A DNA stretch of 64,000 bases. Origin: Polaromonas sp. CG_9.7. Its GTDB lineage: Bacteria; Pseudomonadota; Gammaproteobacteria; Burkholderiales; Burkholderiaceae_C. Both the position numbers and the translations under genes were made by a program. The stretch spans positions 186,001 through 250,000 of the forward strand of contig NZ_JADOVG010000002.1 of the NCBI RefSeq assembly GCF_015752205.1, read 5' to 3'. The notes below the pieces were generated by a model. It was not told the origin of the DNA and did no database searches. It saw only the letters and a program-made list of their open reading frames with translations. Numbering within the stretch: the first letter of the stretch is position 1; every line of letters begins with the position of its first letter. Shown here piece after piece: positions 9,235 to 17,856 of this stretch.

Positions 9235-9352
9235 CGATTTAACGACGGGCATATTCAGCTATCAAAATATGATTCAATGAGCGCCGGCCCATTGTTGCTT
9301 TTGACGGTGCAATGCACGCCGCCTGCACAGTTTCCCGCCGCATAATCCGGGC

Positions 9353-10333
9353 ATGGAAACCAAATGGCTGGAAGATTTTGTCTCGCTCGCTGAAACCCGC
9401 AGCTTCAGCCGGTCCGCGCAACTGCGGCATGTCACGCAGCCGGCTTTTTCGCGGCGCATCCAGGCGCTCGAAGCCTGGGCCGGCACTGATTTGGTGGACC
9501 GAAGCTCTTACCCGACACGGCTGACGCCGGCCGGCAAGACGCTTTACAACCAGTCGCTGGAAATGCTGCAGGGCCTGCAGTCCACCCGGGCCATGCTGCG
9601 TGGCCACACGGCGGCAGGCCAGGACTTCATCGAGTTTGCCGTGCCGCACACGCTGGCTTTCACCTTCTTTCCCGCGTGGGTCAGCAGCCTGCGCGACAAG
9701 TTCGGCCCGATCAAAAGCCGGCTGATTGCGCTCAACGTGCATGACGCAGTGCTGCGGCTGACCGAAGGCAATTGCGACCTCCTGATTTCCTACCATCATG
9801 ACTCACAGCCCATCCAGTTAAACGCCGATCGCTACGAGATGGTGCTGCTGGGTCAGGAAGTGCTGGCGCCGTTTTGTCGGGCCAACGCCGATGGCACGCC
9901 CGAATTCCGGCTTCCCGGAAACGCCGGCCAGCCCTTGCCTTACCTGGGTTATGCGCCTGGAGCGTATCTGGGACACATGGTGGAACTGGTCCTCAAGCAG
10001 TCAGGCGTCCCCATCCATCTCGACCGGGTGTACGAGACCGACATGGCCGAGGGGCTGAAAGCCATGGCGCTGGAAGGGCATGGCGTGGCATTTCTCCCCC
10101 TCAGCGCCGTGAGAAAAGAGCTTCGTTCCCGCAAACTGGTCCGTGCCGGCGCGGGCCTTGAAATGACCATGGAGGTCCGGGTCTACCGTGAACGCCCGAA
10201 CGCGCGGAATGCTGCCAAACGCCACGCCCAGGATTTGTGGATTTATTTGCAGTCGCAGGCCGATAGCAAGGGCAATGCAGTTGGCCTGGGCGTCTTGACG
10301 GCGCCCGCCAAGCCCTTGCCCGCAATTAGGTAA
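9353..10333 (+). CDS. LysR-type regulator related to HypT (YjiE)
   Basis: A 326-residue LysR protein. The helix-turn-helix is at the very N-terminus (ETKWLEDFVSLAETRSFSRS, then TQPAFSRRIQALE). The opening ETKWLxDF and the lack of the usual long linker match E. coli HypT, a hypochlorite-responsive activator. HypT senses oxidants through methionines; whether that holds here is not known. The ligand-binding domain occupies residues 95-300. The gene lies 401 bp upstream of gltI in the same orientation, so control of the glutamate transporter is possible but not shown. A second protein of this subtype is at 30921. Confidence 0.82.
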   Translation: METKWLEDFVSLAETRSFSRSAQLRHVTQPAFSRRIQALEAWAGTDLVDRSSYPTRLTPAGKTLYNQSLEMLQGLQSTRAMLRGHTAAGQDFIEFAVPHTLAFTFFPAWVSSLRDKFGPIKSRLIALNVHDAVLRLTEGNCDLLISYHHDSQPIQLNADRYEMVLLGQEVLAPFCRANADGTPEFRLPGNAGQPLPYLGYAPGAYLGHMVELVLKQSGVPIHLDRVYETDMAEGLKAMALEGHGVAFLPLSAVRKELRSRKLVRAGAGLEMTMEVRVYRERPNARNAAKRHAQDLWIYLQSQADSKGNAVGLGVLTAPAKPLPAIR

Positions 10334-10669
10334 CAACCCGGGGGTGTTATAACTATTTTGCATAGTTTTTCGCACAAATAGCATTTGCGGTTTCGGAACA
10401 GTAAAATTACAGTCCGTTACGCTCGATTTTTGATGCGATTCATCACCCGAGAATGGTCATACTCTTTGTCTTTTTATCAACAAGAGATTTTTTGGAGATG
10501 AGATTTTTTTCAAAGCGCCACCCGATGCGCAGTTGGGGCATCAAAAAGTGAACGGCACAAAGATTGCTTTCGAGAAAGAGATGCTTGCAAGTCCGGTTTT
10601 AAAGCTGGAAAGCAGGTATTTGCAGGCGATGCCCGGGTGGTAGGGTCATGTTGCCAGAGCGGGTAAACC
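10334..10669. other. Non-coding stretch upstream of gltI
   Basis: No credible gene, repeat or RNA is seen. It is less GC-rich than its neighbours, with several T-runs near 10490-10510, consistent with a leader or regulatory region. The promoter proposed for gltI is at its right end. Confidence 0.4.
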
Positions 10670-10699
10670 TTGGCACGGCCTTGCTGTCGGCTCTATAGA
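10670..10699 (+). promoter_or_regulatory. Candidate sigma70 promoter of gltIJKL
   Basis: TTGGCA (10670-10675) and TATAGA (10694-10699) are 18 bp apart, and the start codon of gltI follows 35 bp later behind AGGAG. The same bases, TTGGCACGGCCTTGC, also look like a sigma54 site, but the spacer between GG and GC is one base short of the strict consensus. Confidence 0.45.
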
Positions 10700-10734
10700 A
10701 TAGTTTTTCCAATTGTTTCATCACAGGAGATTTC

Positions 10735-11634
10735 ATGAAATTCAAGACAGCCACTCTGGCGCTCGCGTTGTTCGCGTCAGGCGCAGCTTTTGCCCAGGCG
10801 AACGATACCGTCGCCAAGGCCAAGGCTTCCGGTGTTGTCACCATGGGGGTTCGCGATTCGTCCGGCGCCCTGTCCTATACCCTGGGTGATGGTAGATACG
10901 TCGGTTACCACGTCGAAATCTGCAACCGCATCATTGCCAACCTCGAAAAAGAAGTTGGCCGAAAACTTGAAGTCAAATTCCTGCCGGTCACGTCGCAGAA
11001 CCGGATTCCGCTGGTGCAAAACGGCACGGTCGACATCGAATGTGGCTCCACCACCAACAATGCAACCCGCGCCAAGGATGTTTCCTTCCTGCACACTACC
11101 TTTGTCGAGGAAGTTCGTATCGCGGTGAAGGCCAATTCAGGCATTACCTCGATTGCCCAGCTCAACGGCAAGAGCGTCGCCACCACCACCGGAACCACGT
11201 CGGTGCAGACGCTGCGCAAGAACCAGCGCGCCACGGGCGTTGATTTCAAGGAAATTTATGGCAAGGACCACTCCGACAGCTTCCTGCTGCTGGAATCGGG
11301 CCGCGCTGATGCGTTTGTCATGGATGGAGCGATCCTCGCAGGCAATATTGCGACTTCCAAGAATCCGGCTGATTTCAAGATCGTGGGCGAAGTGCTCAGC
11401 GTCGAGCCGATTGCCATCATGGTTCGCAAAGACGACGTCAACCTGAAAAAGATTGGCGACAACACCATTGACGCCCTGATCAAGAGCGGCGAAATCAACA
11501 AGCTCTGGGACAAGTGGTTCATGCAGCCGATTCCACCGAGAAACACCCGCGTTGGCCTGCCCGTGAGCGAAAGCACCAAAGAGGCCTGGGCCACGCCGAA
11601 CGACAAGCCGATGGAAAATTACGCCACGAAGTAA
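10735..11634 (+). CDS. gltI: Glutamate/aspartate ABC transporter, periplasmic binding protein
   Basis: Binds acidic amino acids in the periplasm and delivers them to GltJK. The 299-residue precursor begins with a classic signal peptide, MKFKTATLALALFASGAAFAQA, cleaved after AFA. It then shows the SBP_bac_3 fold: KASGVVTMGVRDSSGALSYT, CGSTTNNATRAKDVSF (a motif typical of GltI) and RADAFVMDGAILAG. The length matches E. coli GltI (302). It is the first gene of a four-gene operon, separated from gltJ by a partial terminator, which would allow excess binding protein. Confidence 0.93.
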   Translation: MKFKTATLALALFASGAAFAQANDTVAKAKASGVVTMGVRDSSGALSYTLGDGRYVGYHVEICNRIIANLEKEVGRKLEVKFLPVTSQNRIPLVQNGTVDIECGSTTNNATRAKDVSFLHTTFVEEVRIAVKANSGITSIAQLNGKSVATTTGTTSVQTLRKNQRATGVDFKEIYGKDHSDSFLLLESGRADAFVMDGAILAGNIATSKNPADFKIVGEVLSVEPIAIMVRKDDVNLKKIGDNTIDALIKSGEINKLWDKWFMQPIPPRNTRVGLPVSESTKEAWATPNDKPMENYATK

Positions 11635-11656
11635 TACTGGACTTCAAGGTCAAAAG

Positions 11657-11693
11657 ACCCCGCTCGTGTTCACGCTGGCGGGGTTTGTTGTTT
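11657..11693 (+). terminator. Hairpin between gltI and gltJ, probable attenuating terminator
   Basis: ACCCCGC (11657-11663) pairs with GCGGGGT (11678-11684), followed by TTGTTGTTT. The T-run is broken, so read-through into gltJ is expected. This arrangement is common after binding-protein genes of ABC operons. Confidence 0.65.
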
Positions 11694-11741
11694 GACCCTG
11701 GGAATTAATCAGCTGGCAAATCACAACAGGCAGGAGTCACC

Positions 11742-12464
11742 ATGACGTGGGATTGGAAAGTTTTTTTAAATGATGACGGTGGCGGACGCACCTACCTGGA
11801 GTGGATGATGACCGCCTGGGGCTGGACCTTGTCGGTGGCCATCGCCTCCTGGGTTGTCGCCATGATCTTCGGTTCGCTGATGGGCACCTTGCGCACCCTG
11901 CCGAACAGCCCGTGGCTGGTTCGGCTGGGCAATGTCTGGGTCGAGCTGTTTCGAAACATTCCGCTGCTGGTGCAGATTTTTCTGTGGTACTTCGTCGTAC
12001 CCAAGATGTTCCCCGCCATGAAGGACGTGCCCGGTTTTGTTCTGGTGGTACTGGCGCTGGGCTTCTTTACTTCGGCGCGTATTGCCGAGCAGGTGCGCGC
12101 TGGCGTTCAGGCGCTGCCGCGCGGCCAGCGATATGCCGGCATGGCGCTGGGCTTTTCGACTGTGCAGACTTATCGCTACGTGATCCTGCCGATGGCTTTT
12201 CGCATCATCATGCCGCCACTGACCAGCGAGTCGATGAACCTGCTGAAAAACTCGTCAGTGGCATTTGCCGTGTCAATTGCCGAACTCACCATGTTTGCCA
12301 TGCAGGCGCAGGAAGAAACCTCGCGCGGCATTGAGATCTACATTGCCGTCACCGCGCTTTACGCGATTTCCGCTTTTGCGGTGAACCGGCTGATGGCGCT
12401 GGTCGAAAAGAAAATGCAGATACCGGGCCTGATCGTGGTCGGCGCTACTGGCGGAGGACACTGA
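11742..12464 (+). CDS. gltJ: Glutamate/aspartate ABC transporter permease GltJ
   Basis: Inner-membrane permease of 240 residues in the HEAAM/His-permease family. It opens MTWDWKVFLNDDGGGRTYLEWM, as GltJ proteins do, and has about five hydrophobic helices. The EAA loop contacting the ATPase reads GVQALPRGQRYAGMALGFS near residues 125-145. It pairs with GltK, whose start lies 2 bp after its stop, showing translational coupling. AGGAG precedes its start codon. Confidence 0.93.
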   Translation: MTWDWKVFLNDDGGGRTYLEWMMTAWGWTLSVAIASWVVAMIFGSLMGTLRTLPNSPWLVRLGNVWVELFRNIPLLVQIFLWYFVVPKMFPAMKDVPGFVLVVLALGFFTSARIAEQVRAGVQALPRGQRYAGMALGFSTVQTYRYVILPMAFRIIMPPLTSESMNLLKNSSVAFAVSIAELTMFAMQAQEETSRGIEIYIAVTALYAISAFAVNRLMALVEKKMQIPGLIVVGATGGGH

Positions 12465-12465
12465 C

Positions 12466-13134
12466 ATGTTCGGATTTGACCTGACTTTTTTCAACTGGGA
12501 CATCTTGTCCAGGTTCGTCATCAACGGCTTTTTGTTCAGCGTGCAACTCACCGTGATCGCCACGCTGGGCGGCATCGTATTGGGCACGCTGCTGGCACTG
12601 ATGCGCCTGTCGGGCAGCAAGTTGCTGGCGATTCCCGCCACCATCTATGTCAACGGCATGCGCTCGATTCCGCTGGTCATGGTGATTCTGTGGTTTTTCC
12701 TGCTGGTGCCGACCATCATTGGCCGCCCCATTGGCGCGGAGCTTTCGGCCACCATCACCTTCATCGCCTTCGAGGCCGCGTATTTCAGCGAAATCGTGCG
12801 TGCCGGCATCCAGTCAATCTCGCGCGGCCAGGTGAATGCCGGGCGGGCGCTGGGCATGACTTACGGGCAGAACATGCGGCTGATCATCCTGCCGCAGGCC
12901 TTTCGCAACATGGTGCCGGTGCTGCTGACGCAGACCATCATCCTGTTCCAGGACACCTCGCTGGTCTATGCCATTGGTGCCTACGACCTGCTCAAGGGCT
13001 TCACCACCGCTGGCAAGATTTACGGCCGGCCTGAAGAGTCGTACCTGCTGGCTGCCGTGGTTTATTTCGTGCTGTGCTACAGCCTGTCCTGGATGGTCAA
13101 GCGGCTGAACAACCGCATTGCCATCATCCGCTAA
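12466..13134 (+). CDS. gltK: Glutamate/aspartate ABC transporter permease GltK
   Basis: Second permease subunit, 222 residues, opening MFGFDLTFFNWDIL. The EAA loop is GIQSISRGQVNAGRALGMTYGQNM near residues 115-140, with several membrane helices around it. The C-terminus WMVKRLNNRIAIIR is positively charged and cytoplasmic. Its length and order in the operon are as in E. coli gltIJKL (224 residues). Confidence 0.93.
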   Translation: MFGFDLTFFNWDILSRFVINGFLFSVQLTVIATLGGIVLGTLLALMRLSGSKLLAIPATIYVNGMRSIPLVMVILWFFLLVPTIIGRPIGAELSATITFIAFEAAYFSEIVRAGIQSISRGQVNAGRALGMTYGQNMRLIILPQAFRNMVPVLLTQTIILFQDTSLVYAIGAYDLLKGFTTAGKIYGRPEESYLLAAVVYFVLCYSLSWMVKRLNNRIAIIR

Positions 13135-13179
13135 ACCCAGCTTGATACAGTAACACCCAAGAGAACATCGGAGAAAAAG

Positions 13180-13917
13180 ATGATTGAGTTGAAGGAAGTT
13201 TCCAAATGGTACGGTGATGTGCAAGTGCTGAACAAATGCAGCACCCGCATTGAAAAAGGCGAAGTCGTCGTGGTTTGCGGGCCTTCGGGCTCGGGAAAAT
13301 CGACGCTGATCAAGGTCATCAACGCACTGGAGCCATTCCAGAAAGGCCAGATTTTTGTTGATGGCCAAGCGGTGCATGACCCGAAGACCGACCTTCCCAA
13401 GCTGCGCTCCAGGGTTGGCATGGTGTTCCAGAATTTCGAGCTTTTCCCGCACCTGAGCGTGACCGAGAACCTGACCTTGGCGCAGGTCAAGGTGCTGGGC
13501 CGCAAGCCTGACGAAGCGAAATCGCATGGCCTGAAATACCTGGACCGCGTCGGCCTGATGTTGCACAAGGACAAGTTTCCCGGTCAGTTGTCGGGCGGAC
13601 AGCAGCAGCGCGTGGCCATTGCCCGGGCGTTGAGCATGGACCCGATTGCCATGCTGTTCGACGAGCCCACCTCGGCGCTTGACCCCGAAATGGTCGGCGA
13701 GGTGCTCGACTGCATGATGGGCCTGGCCACCGACGGCATGACCATGATGGTCGTCACCCACGAGATGGGTTTTGCCAAGAAGGTCGGCAGCCGCGTGATC
13801 TTCATGGACGTGGGCGGCAAGATTCTGGAAGACTGCTCAAAAGACGAGTTCTTTAGCCATCCGGAAAACCGCCAGGAACGCACCAAGGATTTTTTGAACA
13901 AGATCCTGTCGCATTGA
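13180..13917 (+). CDS. gltL: Glutamate/aspartate ABC transporter ATP-binding protein GltL
   Basis: Cytoplasmic ATPase of 245 residues that powers the GltIJK importer. Walker A is GPSGSGKST (about residues 38-46), the Q-loop is [10 protein letters not shown], the signature is [15 protein letters not shown] and Walker B is [12 protein letters not shown]. The switch histidine is in VVTHEMGFA. It lies 45 bp after gltK behind a weak ribosome site and closes the operon. Confidence 0.94.
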   Translation: MIELKEVSKWYGDVQVLNKCSTRIEKGEVVVVCGPSGSGKSTLIKVINALEPFQKGQIFVDGQAVHDPKTDLPKLRSRVGMVFQNFELFPHLSVTENLTLAQVKVLGRKPDEAKSHGLKYLDRVGLMLHKDKFPGQLSGGQQQRVAIARALSMDPIAMLFDEPTSALDPEMVGEVLDCMMGLATDGMTMMVVTHEMGFAKKVGSRVIFMDVGGKILEDCSKDEFFSHPENRQERTKDFLNKILSH

Positions 13918-14217
13918 GCCCAAAGGGGACTGGTCCTCTTTCGCTGCACATGAGTGGATGCTAGGATGAACCTTTATGCAGCCCACGTTCACGTTCACCC
14001 TCCATGCCATCGCTCATGCGCCTGCTGCCCCCGTGGCGGTTCGCGCAGGGGCAGGGGGTTGCCCGCCACAGTGGCAGCACCATCCTGTGACACATTCTGG
14101 TGCCCGGCGATCCATCCTCCCTTGACTTGTAGCGCTTTTTTCTGGATCACCGGGCCTCGTTTACAGCGCTGGCTTACCGGTAAGCCTGTTCCGGCTTTTT
14201 GATTCAGGAGTTCATTT
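13918..14217. other. 300-bp gap between gltL and rnk
   Basis: A short open frame at 13954-14202 is cysteine- and proline-rich with no family-like features, and I regard it as chance. No repeat or RNA is recognised. AGGAG at its right end serves rnk. Confidence 0.4.
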
Positions 14218-14628
14218 ATGGCTACTTCCCCACAGCCCCCACGCGTTCTGACCGAACTCGATCAGGTTCGTATCAGCAAGCTGCTCAACCATCCCGACAT
14301 GGCGTTTGCGGCCGAGCTGGCGTCGGTGATCGACAGTGCCGAACTGGTTTCTTCCTATGACGTGCCGCCCCATCGGGTGACCATGAACTCCCGGGTTCTG
14401 ATCGCCGACGAAATGCTGGGCGAGGAACGCACCCTGACACTGTGCTATCCGCCCGATACCGATCCGAACACCGGTTTTGTGTCGGTGTTGTCTCCGGTCG
14501 GTACGGCCTTGCTGGGCATGGCAAAGGGCCAGACCGCCCGCTGGAGCACACCCGGTGGCGAACCGGCCTCGGCAAAAATCCTCAAGATTGTTTTTCAACC
14601 GGAAGAAAACGGCGACTACCTGCGCTGA
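14218..14628 (+). CDS. rnk: Regulator of nucleoside diphosphate kinase, Rnk (GreA/GreB-type C-terminal domain)
   Basis: The 136-residue protein binds RNA polymerase in its secondary channel by family. It has a short N-terminal coiled region (TELDQVRISKLLNH) and a GreA/GreB-like C-terminal FKBP-type domain with SPVGTALLGMAKGQTARW, where GreA has SPLGRALIGK. It lacks the long coiled-coil tip of Gre factors, so no transcript cleavage is expected. Length equals E. coli Rnk (136). AGGAG lies 8 bp before the ATG. It is a single-gene unit and is followed by a dispersed palindrome. Confidence 0.88.
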   Translation: MATSPQPPRVLTELDQVRISKLLNHPDMAFAAELASVIDSAELVSSYDVPPHRVTMNSRVLIADEMLGEERTLTLCYPPDTDPNTGFVSVLSPVGTALLGMAKGQTARWSTPGGEPASAKILKIVFQPEENGDYLR

Positions 14629-14667
14629 CGCGGACAGGTTTGGACCCGCAAACGATGGTTTCATCAT

Positions 14668-14729
14668 TAAAAAGGCATTTTGCGCTTGCTGTGTCTGCGC
14701 AAGCAGCTATAAATTCAGGAGTAAAAATC
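14668..14729 (+). repeat. Dispersed palindromic element, copy 2 (intergenic)
   Basis: TTGCGCTTGCTG and TGCGCAAGCAGCTAT form the arms, with a four-base loop between and the tail AAATTCAGGAGT. It starts about 40 bp after the rnk stop and lies between two convergent genes. Confidence 0.8.
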
Positions 14730-14792
14730 TGTCGAATGCTGTGATGGAAGGCGAGGATGACTTCGCATCAGCCAAAAATTCCCGCCGTTCGA

Positions 14793-14826
14793 GCAAAAAA
14801 AAGCCCCGAAAACCGGGGCTTTTGGC
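14793..14826 (-). terminator. Intrinsic terminator of the TRAP operon
   Basis: Read on the minus strand, AGCCCCG pairs with CGGGGCT around a GTTTT loop and is followed by eight T. It sits just after the dctP stop. The hairpin may also slow plus-strand transcripts from rnk. Confidence 0.85.
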
Positions 14827-14840
14827 ATTCGGCACAGCGC

Positions 14841-15872
14841 TTATGGCTTGCGCGCGGCAATCGATTTTTCAGCCGTATTGACCAGGTTGGCGCCAATCTG
14901 GTTTTTCCACTTGTCATACACCGGGCGCGTCGCCTTGACAAAGGCTTCACGTTCGGACGGGCTGAGTTGCGTCACGGTCACGCCGTTGGCGGCGATGTCC
15001 TTGAGCAGCGGCTTGTCGGCTTCGACCAGGCCCTTGCGGGCAATGGCGATTTCCTGCTTGCCGGCATCCACTGCGGCCTGCTTGACAATGGCCTGGTCGG
15101 CTGGCGTCCACGACGCCCAGATGTCCTTGTTGACGACAAAGATCAGCGGGTCGGCGACATAACCCCACATCGTGACGTATTTTTGCGCCATGGTGTGGAG
15201 CTTGGCGGCGGTATAAATGGCGATCGGGTTTTCCTGGCCATCGACTGCGCTCGTGGCGAGCGCCGGCTGGGCATCGGCCCAGCTCATCTGGGTCGGGTTT
15301 GCGCCCAGTGCCGTGAAGGTGTCCAGAAACAGCGGCGAGCCGACGACGCGGATTTTCAGGCCCTTCAGGTCTTCCGGCTTCTTGATGGCCAGCTTGGAGT
15401 TGCTGATCTCGCGGTAGCCGTTTTCGCCCCACGCCAGCGGCATCACGCCGGCCTTGTCGATGATCTTGAAAATCTCCTTGCCAACCTCGCCCTGCGTCAG
15501 CGCATCCATCGCCGCATAGTCGGGCATCAGGAAGGGCAGCGAGAACAAATTCAGTTCCTTGACCTGCGGCGACCAATTGATGGTCGAGCCAACGGCCAGG
15601 TCGATCACGCCCTGGCGAATGGCGCTGAATTCACGCGTCTGGTCGCCCTGCAGGAGTGACACCCCCGGGTACAGCTTGATGTTGATGCGGCCCTGCGTGC
15701 GTTCCTTGACCAGATTTGCCCAGATTTCACCGCCCTTGCCCCACGGATAAGCGGGCCCGAGCACCAGCGACATCTTGTATTCGGACTTGTACGCCGTTTG
15801 CGCGGGCGCGGCAACGCTGAAGGCCAGCGCGGTGGCGGCCAGTGCCAGGCCGAGAAAATTCTTGCGTTTCAT
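14841..15872 (-). CDS. dctP: TRAP transporter solute-binding protein, DctP family
   Basis: Periplasmic receptor of a tripartite ATP-independent transporter. The 343-residue precursor begins MKRKNFLGLALAATALAFSV and has a signal peptide cut after APAQ. DctP-family signatures include KLYPGVSLLQGDQTREF, LFSLPFLMPDYAAMD and GLKIRVVGSPLFLDTF, with the conserved arginine that binds a ligand carboxylate. Ligands of this family are C4-dicarboxylates and related acids; the exact one is unknown. The start at 15872 is fixed by the signal peptide and an AAGGAG 8 bp upstream. It is the last gene of dctQ-dctM-dctP. Confidence 0.9.
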   Translation of the reverse strand: MKRKNFLGLALAATALAFSVAAPAQTAYKSEYKMSLVLGPAYPWGKGGEIWANLVKERTQGRINIKLYPGVSLLQGDQTREFSAIRQGVIDLAVGSTINWSPQVKELNLFSLPFLMPDYAAMDALTQGEVGKEIFKIIDKAGVMPLAWGENGYREISNSKLAIKKPEDLKGLKIRVVGSPLFLDTFTALGANPTQMSWADAQPALATSAVDGQENPIAIYTAAKLHTMAQKYVTMWGYVADPLIFVVNKDIWASWTPADQAIVKQAAVDAGKQEIAIARKGLVEADKPLLKDIAANGVTVTQLSPSEREAFVKATRPVYDKWKNQIGANLVNTAEKSIAARKP

Positions 15873-15907
15873 GGGGAAGTCTCCTTGGGTAAAAAAAGGG
15901 GTTGAAC

Positions 15908-17206
15908 TCAGTAGCCCAGCTTGCGCGGCAGCCACAGGGCCAGTTCGGGAAAGGCGATCACGGCAACCAGCACCAGGAACATGGACGCCAGCAGCCAGAC
16001 CACCCAGCGCACGGTTTCTTCCATGCGCACATTGGCAATCCGGCACGACACCATCAGGTTGACCGCCAGCGGCGGGGTGAACTGGCCGAGTGCCACTTTC
16101 AGCGTCAGGATGACGCCGAACCACACCAGATCCCAGTGGTAAAACTGGGCAATCGGCAGCAGCAGCGGCACAAAGATCAGGAAGATCGAAATACCGTCGA
16201 GGAACATGCCGACGGTGATCAGCATCAGGATCAGCAGCGACAAAATGCCGTATTCGCCCAACCCGGAATTGACGATGGCATTGGTCAGCGGGTCAATCAC
16301 ACCCAGTGTGTTCAGCGAATAGGCAAAAATGCTGGCCAGCGACACCACCAGCAAAATCACCGCCGACAACTCGCCCGACTCGCGCAGGATGGGAAACAGG
16401 TCGCGCACCGAGATCGTGCGGTAAATCACCATGCCGATGAACAGGCCGTAGAACACCGCCACCACCGCCGCTTCAGTCGGTGTGAACCAGCCAGCGCGCA
16501 TGCCGCCCAGGATCAGCACCGGCGCAGCCAGCCCCCAGACGGCTTCCTTGAAACTGGCCCATAAAGGCGGGCGCGGCATGCTGGCTTCCAGCGCGCCCAT
16601 CTTGTGCCTGCGTGACAGCCACACGGCCGGCACGATCAACGCGACGCCGGCCAAAATGCCCGGAATCATGCCGGCTGCAAACAGCGCCGGCACCGACGCG
16701 CCGGGTACCAGCACGGAATAAATGATGAAGGCCACCGAAGGCGGAATCAGGATGTCGGTCGCCGCCGCCGCACCCACCACGCTGGCTGAAAAAGCCGCCG
16801 GGTAGCCGGCGCGGTTCATCGCCGCGATCATCACGCCGCCGACTGCGGCCGCACAGGCCGGGCCGGAGCCCGAAATGCCGCCCAGAAACATCGCCACGAC
16901 AATCGCCACCAGCGGCAGCATGCCGGGGCCGCGCCCGACGATGGCAACGGCAAAGTTGACCAGCCGCAAGGCCACGCCCGAGCGGTCGAAAATCGAGCCC
17001 ACCAGCACGAACATCGGAATCGCCAGCAGCGGGTACTTGCCCAGGCCAGCATAGAAGTTCTGTGGCACGGCCAGCAGGCCAAACCATTGCGAGTCGCCAT
17101 TGGCCAGCGCAATCGCCGTGGCGCCGGCCAGGCCGAGCGCCGCGCCAATCGGCACGCCTACCAGCATCATGGCGATGAACGCCAGAAACAGCAGCGTGAC
17201 GATCAT
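15908..17206 (-). CDS. dctM: TRAP transporter large permease, DctM family
   Basis: The 432-residue protein has about 12 membrane helices and drives sodium- or proton-coupled uptake. It opens MIVTLLFLAFIAMMLVGVPIG, the standard DctM N-terminus, and shows GGISGSGPACAAAVGGVMI and FTPTEAAVVAVFYGL, conserved in the transport core. Start 17206 overlaps the dctQ stop by ATGA, so the pair is translationally coupled. A 35-bp gap leads to dctP. Confidence 0.92.
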   Translation of the reverse strand: MIVTLLFLAFIAMMLVGVPIGAALGLAGATAIALANGDSQWFGLLAVPQNFYAGLGKYPLLAIPMFVLVGSIFDRSGVALRLVNFAVAIVGRGPGMLPLVAIVVAMFLGGISGSGPACAAAVGGVMIAAMNRAGYPAAFSASVVGAAAATDILIPPSVAFIIYSVLVPGASVPALFAAGMIPGILAGVALIVPAVWLSRRHKMGALEASMPRPPLWASFKEAVWGLAAPVLILGGMRAGWFTPTEAAVVAVFYGLFIGMVIYRTISVRDLFPILRESGELSAVILLVVSLASIFAYSLNTLGVIDPLTNAIVNSGLGEYGILSLLILMLITVGMFLDGISIFLIFVPLLLPIAQFYHWDLVWFGVILTLKVALGQFTPPLAVNLMVSCRIANVRMEETVRWVVWLLASMFLVLVAVIAFPELALWLPRKLGY

Positions 17207-17730
17207 GTGCGGCGTCCCCGGCGGATGAACAGGCCGACGGCGCGCAGTGCAATGCCGATGGACAAAATCGGCAGCCAGATGGTGTACCACCACTGCGGAA
17301 TCCCGATGCCCGGCGAGGTTTCGCCAAATCGGTAGTCGTCCCACACCAGCCGCGCGCTCAGCACGCCGATGAGCGCAAACAGCAGCGCCACCAGCACTGC
17401 GCCCAGCCGCGACAGCTTCTTGCGCCGCGCCATTGAGCCGCTTTCCGAAAAGTATTCAATACGGATATGCCGGTCCCGCGCCACGGCCGCCGAACTGCCG
17501 ACCAGTGCCAGCACAATCATCAAAAACACCGAGAATTCTTCGGTCCAGGCGAACGACTGGTTGGTGAAATAGCGGGTCAGGACATTGGCAAAGGTGATCA
17601 GCGCCAGCGCGCCCATGACCAGGACGGTCAGCCAGTCTTCGATCTTGAGCGGCACACGGACCGGCTCGTCGGGGTTGTCAAGGGGTGGGGTGGCTTCAGG
17701 CGCCTGGCCAGCGTGGGGAGGGGAAGACAT
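17203..17730 (-). CDS. dctQ: TRAP transporter small permease, DctQ family
   Basis: The 175-residue protein has four membrane helices. After a polar N-terminus rich in proline it shows LTVLVMGALALITFANVLTRYF, then SFAWTEEFSVFLMIVLALVGSS, the conserved DctQ W-x-E-E motif. RDRHIRIEYF follows. The start at 17730 is taken because GGGGAGGGGAAG precedes it. It opens the TRAP operon; no regulator gene lies beside it. Confidence 0.9.
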   Translation of the reverse strand: MSSPPHAGQAPEATPPLDNPDEPVRVPLKIEDWLTVLVMGALALITFANVLTRYFTNQSFAWTEEFSVFLMIVLALVGSSAAVARDRHIRIEYFSESGSMARRKKLSRLGAVLVALLFALIGVLSARLVWDDYRFGETSPGIGIPQWWYTIWLPILSIGIALRAVGLFIRRGRRT

Positions 17731-17856
17731 GAAAGGAAAGCCCGGGTTGCAAGAGTTGAAACAGCCGGGATTATCCTGCAGCCAGCCTGCATCGTAACGG
17801 TGCGGTAGCGCTTCGCGCATCGGGGATTTCCTTGAGCCGGTGCGACAATTCAGCGC

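Noticed and set aside
9250..9285. Another copy of the dispersed palindrome after the ABC exporter
   Set aside because: CAGCTATCAAAATATGATTC resembles the tail, but no arms are found, so it is too weak to count.
10670..10687. Sigma54 promoter before gltI
   Set aside because: TTGGCACGGCCTTGC has only nine bases between GG and GC where ten are required, and a sigma70 reading fits better.
13954..14202. Possible 82-residue gene before rnk
   Set aside because: No ribosome site, odd composition and no family-like sequence.
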